Positions 58,501-64,000 of a stretch of 64,000 nt of DNA are shown one piece after another. The notes under the pieces were generated by a model that searched no databases, was not told where the DNA came from, and was given only the letters and a program-made list of their open reading frames with translations. The position numbers and the translations under genes were made by a program. How positions within the stretch are numbered: position 1 is the stretch's first letter; each line of letters opens with the position of its first letter. Origin of the DNA: Durusdinium trenchii (Eukaryota > Sar > Dinophyceae > Suessiales > Symbiodiniaceae); contig CAXAMN010026772.1 in assembly GCA_963970005.1 (NCBI GenBank), positions 560,617-624,616 of the forward strand, in the 5' to 3' direction.

Positions 58501-59082
58501 CGCAGAGAAACGCTGTTCTTTGGTGAAAGTGAGTGAAGGAGTCAGCGAGGTGATGGATGGAGGGATGGAGGGATGGAGGGATGGAAGGATTGAGTGAGGG
58601 AAGTGAGGTGAGGTGAGGTGAGTTGAGTAAGGAGTGAGAAGGAGTGAGGAAGGAGTGAGGAAGAAGGAGAGGAGGCGTCGCAGGCCCGGCGTAAAGGTAA
58701 GAACCCCACACAATTGTGTGGGGAAAAAATCAATTCCTTGTCTAGTCACTCATCAAAATAAAGACATTACTGTTCATATTTTTTTCCTGTAGCCTGTAGC
58801 CAGTGCTTCCATTTTCCATTGAGAATCCAGCAACAAGTGTATGTGAATCCTCATTGCCATGGTGGAACAGCCATTCCAAACAGTCTTTTTGGGTTCAAAG
58901 TCACCGGATCATGTTCTAAACAGCCATCGGGAGTGCACCCAGAAATCCCCATGCTACTCTTGAGATCGTGTCGCGGTGCCTAGCACTTGCGGAGGACGCC
59001 TCGGCAGCATGACAAAGCTTGAGATGTAGGAACAGTGCAGAGGCTAGGAAGGAGAAGGTCTAGCCTAATCTCGATCCCCAGG

Positions 59083-59200
59083 GTTGGTTGGTTGGTTGGC
59101 TGGCTGGCTGGTTGGTGGGTTGGTGGGTTCGTCGGTGGGTTGGTCGGTGGGTTGGTTGGTTGGTGGGTGGGTGGGTTGGTTGGTTGGTTGGTGGGTTCGT
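59083..59200. repeat. GGTT/GGCT/GGGT tetranucleotide repeat
   Basis: About 115 bp of GGTTGGTT, GGCTGGCT and GGTGGGTT units. Frames across it give Trp/Gly/Val repeats and are not genes. Confidence 0.95.
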
Positions 59201-59699
59201 GTTGGTACTCATGCTAAAGGCTTGTGTCGAGTTCCGAACAGCCCATCTCTCCTCCCTTCTTTTTCCGTGCAGGGCCCTCCGAATGTCCGCTGTAGAGTCC
59301 ATGGCATACCATACAGCTTTTGGTTCTTCACGACCGGGGGTATCCCCTTACCCATACATCAACCAACCAAGGTCATAAAGGTCGTTCTCTACTCAGAAGG
59401 TGGGTAGAGAAAGTCACACGCATCTCTACTTCATAAATCTTCACCCCCCCTCCACCCAACACACCAAGACTCCTCTGGAACCTTGATCGACTCTGATCAC
59501 CTACGAAAACCAAGTCGATGACAGTCCCATTTGGTCATGCTCACCTAGAAGGGCCTAGAAGTCGAACCAACATTGATTCATATAAGAGTCTCAACAGCCA
59601 TGATGTTACATGATTTTACTTAGGATTTACCACTGCAAAACCTGATCAACCATTTAAAAGATGCTCTTGGACTTCCAGGCAAGGGGCAATACAGCTATT

Positions 59700-59870
59700 C
59701 CCTACTTGCAAGTAACGAACTACACCTGGAAAATTCACATGGAACCTGGATAATAAGTCTTCCGAAGGTCCGTTTTCAGGTTCCATGTGGCTCTCTTCCC
59801 GGGTATCAATTTCGGGTGGCGCAGCCACGTCCTCGGGTGTTCCGAGCGATCTTCGTGCCGGAAGCTCCGA
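59700..59870 (-). CDS. Possible exon, unrecognised
   Basis: Minus frame E-D-V-A-A-P-P-E-I-D-T-R-E-E-S-H, then S-E-D-L-L-S-R-F-H-V-N-F-P-G. Composition suggests coding. The ends are not defined. Confidence 0.3.
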
Positions 59871-60831
59871 GAGAACTCGAACCCCTATCCTGTGGGATTC
59901 CACATCCACCACCGCCCGGGCATCCTGTGGATGGCCCTCCGTGCGGGTGCAGTGCTCTTTCGCCCCGGATCCGAAAGGCGCTGTTTTCTCCACGCCGCAC
60001 CGCGGGTCGCTCGGTCGGGACGCGACAACGCTCCGTGAGTTCCCAGGCCTTTCCCGGTCCCTCCACACTTTCGGAGAGCCCAGGCTCCGGAATCGGGTCC
60101 AATCCTCCAATGCAGAGGATTCGGATGGTTCGTGAACCCCACGAACCATCCGGGCTTAGAAAGTAGCAACAGCTCGATTGAACCACTGAAGGCCACAGCG
60201 TTTTGGACAGAACTCCCACGAACCGATACCACTCGCCATCGCGAGGTCTCTCTCAAGAGACCTGGGAAAGGACGGATGAAAAAATCGTTGATACATGAAG
60301 ATGCTACAACCCGCCATGCCCAAGGCATAGAGCCTTAACGGCTTGGTAGACTCGAACCTGGATGGTCATCCCAAACCATGTGCTTGGCAGCCAGACCGTG
60401 GCAGGTCCGCAGCCAATTCGGACAGGACAGATCCCACTCAAAGGTTCAAATTTTGACAGATTCTCTGCAGCAAGCAAAACAGTTACTGTCGCTAGTGACT
60501 TCATGTCCTCCGGCAAAAGGTTTCTTAGTGAATCCACATGCTATCTCAGGTACTGGATGGAAGCCAATCTGGATCTGCAGAAAAGCAGTAGTAGCAAAGC
60601 GTATGTCTTATTAACGATTTGTCGATTTGCGTGTGTGCTTGTGACAGCTTATGTGCCAAGCAAAACGTGCACTCCAACTGTTGGACTCCAACTCTTAGTG
60701 GCGTCCGCAAGCGGCATTCACCGCTCTTCACAACTGTTCGCAAGCTCCATGCCTTTTGCACGCCAAACGGCAGGAGCTCCGACATGACTGGAAGTCTTGT
60801 GAAGAAATCGTGGTGTAACCCAGGGCAATCG

Positions 60832-61936
60832 CCATTGAGGTCCCATATGCACAAATCAAGTTGATCTCCAGAAAGTTGACCCCAGCATAGAGATCAGAAG
60901 TGGTGATCTCTGACAGGACCTGCTGGTTCAGCGGAGTGCTCATTGGAACTGTCAATCTTTGCTGAATGAAGGATTGGACCATGAAGGGCATCTTGGCTGA
61001 ATTTCGCATCTTCGACATCGTCCTTTCCACATAGGGTCTCACTCCTCAGACTGCACGACGAAATGGCAGATCTTCATGGGACACCCCTTGGGAAGTGTTT
61101 GGTACATATCACTCCTGTTCCTTTTACCTCCTTCTTACTCAGCTTCTTACTCAGCTGCAAAGGTTGGAAACTAGCTAGCTTCCTAGCTACGAGTACCGAT
61201 GCTGGCTCGTTAGCAGCTACCACCGTGCCTGTCAACCATTTTGTGGGCTGTCTAGAAAATCCAAGCCACTAGCCTTTGGGATGGAAGCAAACAAAAACAA
61301 CGAAAAAAAAAAATTATCTGAGGCAGACATGCGCGGACGAGGTTCTTGCTCCTTCATTCACAGATGAATCCCAGTTGGAGGCGATACAAGCGCCGTCCAC
61401 GGCTAGGATGTGTCCACCCGACTTTAAACGGCTCATCTGTTTGGCCTCTGCATGGGTCATGGCAGAGACCCTCCTTAGCTGCCGCATCAGGTGATGCACA
61501 TGGCTGCGAGTCGTCTCCCCCCCCGGGGAAATCTCCTTCCTTTCACCAAACACCGAATGGTTGACCACGTCCCAAATCTTAAGGTAAGGAGAGAATTATC
61601 CACACATCTCACATCTCCTTCTGGGTCACTGGCCTCATCTTGCTGCTTTTCAGGGCTCCATCTGTCCATATCAATTGAAACTGTAGCCTGGCCCATCAAT
61701 GTGTTGTTCTTTTCTTCAGAATACTCAACACTTCTGATTTGGTCAGGTCTCTCACAATCGGCCTGCCATGGAATACCCAGCTTCTGAAATTCTGCCGTGT
61801 AGAAAGGATTCGAACACTCCAAGCCTGTCCATCGCTGGAAGTAGCTCCTCCAGCCCCAGGTGCCCGGCGCCATCTGACAGTGGCTCATCACTAGAACCAC
61901 GAGCTCTTCAGGACGTTCTTTCGCCCACGCCATCAT
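60832..61936 (-). CDS. Multi-exon gene, possibly phospholipase C-like phosphodiesterase
   Basis: Three good minus-strand pieces: about 61936-61640 (A-W-A-K-E-R-P-E-E-L-V-V-L-V-M-S-H), about 61490-61340 (K-S-G-G-H-I-L-A-V-D-G-A-C-I-A-S-N-W) and about 61030-60832 (S-D-L-Y-A-G-V-N-F-L-E-I-N-L-I). The first recalls the W-x-x-x-x-P-x-E-x-V-V-L pattern of PI-PLC X-like domains, and the last the G-x-N-x-x-x-x-N strand at their end. The resemblance is suggestive only; catalytic His residues were not placed. A further piece at about 60535-60410 (L-A-T-V-T-V-L-L-A-A-E-N-L) may be the next exon. Confidence 0.4.
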
Positions 61937-61999
61937 CTTCGGCCACTCCCCTGCACGGGCGCGCGCATGCGCTGCACGTCAGGGCGCTTCAAAGCACAC

Positions 62000-64000
62000 A
62001 GGATTCCACCACAGCTAGGAAGATCATAGGAAGATCTCCGACTGCTGATAGGTACAAATATATTTCAATAACTCTGACCGCTTGCGAGTCCGCGGCATAC
62101 CGTACACGGCATAGCAGTGTAGCGCGTACACCCTAAAATATATGTCATTAAACCCTTAAGTATATATCTATTCGAATCTGTCCTGCTGAGCATGTATCTC
62201 TCCAGTGAAAAAGCCATCGTCCGAACTTCATCGTCCCAAGCGTATGGAGATCACTCCAGTCTTCCTGCCTTTCATCCTGTTGCCTGGTCCAGATGCGAAG
62301 TCTGGACTCGGGGGGTCCGGACCTTCTTGCCAATCCCAGGCCGGTTCCCCGGGGAAGCAAGGCCAGTTATGGCCGGTTTGGAGCGTTTGGGTTGAGGAAT
62401 TCGATGATTTCCTCAACCCGAATCGACCAGTTTTGAGGCCTTTGGAAGCCCGCAGCGCCGCGAAAATCTCCGTTTTCCAACGTCGCAGCGCCAGAACAAC
62501 GAGACGAATCGTCGATCCGCGCGCGGACTTCGCATCGCGCGTTTCGTCGCAACGGCCTTGTAGGGACTGATCCGAGACCCAATGAAGGGACTCTGAGCTA
62601 TGATGGAAGTAGATCTCCTTGGATATCTTGGATTGGTGAACCGATCGGACCAGACAAAGATGCATCACCGTCAACAACCAAACCGTCCGCAGCGAAAAGG
62701 GACCCACCCCGCTCGTGCCCCCGCCCACCGCTCGGAACCGAGGGATGGACCGAAGCCCTGCCATCGTCGCACCGCGCTCCTCCAGGCGGTTCGGTTTCGC
62801 GTGGGTCGAACGCATGGGGGACCTCATGGGGGACCTCACGTCCCGAAAGCACCGAGTCTCGCACCTTCTTTGCCAAGTCTCTGAGGAATCCTCGGACCTC
62901 ACCAGCCTCAAATCCTGAGCAACGAGTTCCGGGAAGCCCGCCCGAGCGCCGCCTTCTTTTTTGGTTGCTTCGATGGGTGCGCGTTTGAACCGGCGAACAC
63001 CCGGGGTCCCCGGTTTCTCCGGCGCGCTGGTCCGTCGGACGAACATGTGCGAGCCTTGGCCCAACACGGGTTCAACACGTGGAGAGGCGAGGTGGAAACT
63101 CCATGAAACTCCCACTTCAAAGAGCCGGGTGGGTACCGAACAACCCTTGGTTTTACGATTTGACACTACAAAGCCAGATCAACCATTCAAAAAGAACGGT
63201 CTTGGACTTCCAGGGGGTCACCTGAAATTTGCCACGCATCTAGCGCTCGAGCACCGCAGGTCAGCTGCTCCGACAAGCCGATGGTCCTCGGCACAGCACG
63301 CAGCGACCTGGATCTAACTACCCTCAGAATCCGGGCCCTCAAATATCAAGGGTTTTTATGGTCCGAACCCCTGCGGTCTGACCCCTGCGGTCTGAGAACC
63401 CGTATGGATTGCAAAAGAACGGCCAAACTTGGCTGGTTTTTGTGCTGAAAAGGCAATTGTGCACAGTTGTATACATTGTATACCAGAACTTCTGTGTTGA
63501 CTCATGGGAAATCCCCACTTGCCCACGCACGCCGGTGATAATTCATGATCGACCACTCTATACCACCCGCGTGCTCTTCTCGAATCCTAAAAAGGAAACA
63601 CCCAGAAGCCTCCTGAAATGTTGAACTTGAAACTAATCCTCTTCAAAACAAATGCTGAAACACCCACCAGCATCCACCAGCTGCCTGCCGGAACCTCCTC
63701 AGAAAAAGGGAGAGAGCCCACGCCCAGGTCGAACCGGTGAGAAGAGGCAGGTCGAACCGGATGCGGGTGAAGCGAACTCATGACCCTGTGCCGTGAAGTA
63801 AGAGCTGTGCGAAGAGAGCAAACTGATCACGGATGGTCGCCAGTTGGGACCTAAACCGCTTCGAGGTGGTTGACCTCCCGTGCTGCAAGGACGGCATCGC
63901 CAGGCCCGGCCCTCCAAGCTGACAACAGTGACGACTATTGATGTCGACCCTGAGAATCAAAGACGATCAAAAGATGATAGTCTTTATATGTATATGGAGA
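62000..64000. other. Window end, no secure gene
   Basis: A 312-codon open frame on the minus strand (62228-63166) has Arg/Ser-rich, GC-biased composition, and I do not trust it as a whole. A hydrophobic stretch T-V-W-L-L-T-V-M-H-L-C-L-V inside it could be a signal peptide of the upstream gene. The dispersed intron repeat occurs at about 63155-63217. Confidence 0.3.
63155..63217. repeat. Dispersed intron repeat, reverse-oriented copy
   Basis: TTTGACACTACAAAGCCAGA, TCAACCATTCAAAAAG and GGTCTTGGACTTCCAGG. It is the reverse complement of the GTTGACCTGG family and shows its full other end (CCTGGAAGTCCAAGACC). Matching pieces lie at 59613-59682 and 48190-48268. Confidence 0.6.

Noticed and set aside
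59035..59407. Trp/Gly/Val-rich frames
   Set aside because: Tetranucleotide repeat.
62228..63166. 312-codon minus-strand open frame
   Set aside because: Arg/Ser-rich, no motif, and host genes here have small exons; probably open by GC bias. Only a possible signal-peptide piece was kept as a remark.
1..64000. CRISPR arrays, rRNA, tRNA, spliced-leader RNA genes, relict spliced-leader sequences
   Set aside because: No regular repeat-spacer pattern, cloverleaf, rRNA-like sequence or dinoflagellate spliced-leader core was seen.

Overview
The window looks like a piece of a draft dinoflagellate nuclear genome, most like a Symbiodiniaceae-type assembly. This is inferred from gene structure, not from a database match. 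Coding exons are short and separated by long introns. Reading frames join cleanly only if GC and GA are accepted as 5' splice donors alongside GT, with acceptors mostly of the AG|G type; this donor set is known from dinoflagellates. Recognisable host genes all lie on the minus strand, introns are full of short dispersed repeats with inverted-repeat ends, and two 10-N gaps are present. I see no rRNA, tRNA, CRISPR or bacterial-style operons.

Region 1 (about 1-11,700, plus strand) is the most notable. Exons joined in phase predict one very large protein. It has an ASCH-like domain, then a complete cytosine-C5 DNA methyltransferase (motifs I, II, IV, VI, VIII and X readable), a basic linker, a probable DNA-binding region, a DDE-type transposase core (D at 5986, D at 6699, D at 9397) and a long acidic C-terminal part ending in a stop at 11,365. 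Twenty copies of the 7-mer CATTCTA/TAGAATG lie in these 11.7 kb, nearly all in introns or past the stop codon. I noticed only one copy in the remaining 52 kb. A short inverted repeat at 11,561-11,696 contains the same motif and may mark the right end. My reading is a DNA transposon whose transposase is joined to its own DNA methyltransferase.

Region 2 (11.7-20 kb) has one probable plus-strand exon at 12,371-12,469, then a minus-strand WD40-repeat protein gene scattered over about 14.36-19.87 kb, with apparent frame slips in two exons. Region 3 (20-26.2 kb) is mostly repeats: (TA)n, a CAA/CCA/CAG tract, and a CAG/CAC-rich minisatellite with an assembly gap. It also holds minus-strand exons of an unrecognised gene at 23.9-25.3 kb. 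Region 4 (26.4-29.4 kb) holds further minus-strand exons of an unrecognised acidic, Ser-rich protein. One of its introns contains an 880-bp TA-flanked terminal-inverted-repeat element. Region 5 (29.5-33.2 kb) is a block of duplicated non-coding sequence ending in a degenerate telomere-like tract.

Region 6 (36.97-50.22 kb, minus) is a calcium-dependent protein kinase (CDPK) gene. Its kinase subdomains I-XI and four EF-hand positions can be read in order across at least 15 small exons, most of 45-90 nt. Region 7 (51-64 kb) contains scattered minus-strand coding-like exons, the best at 60.8-61.9 kb, and further copies of the dispersed repeats. Transcription starts, spliced-leader acceptor sites and poly(A) signals could not be placed for any gene.
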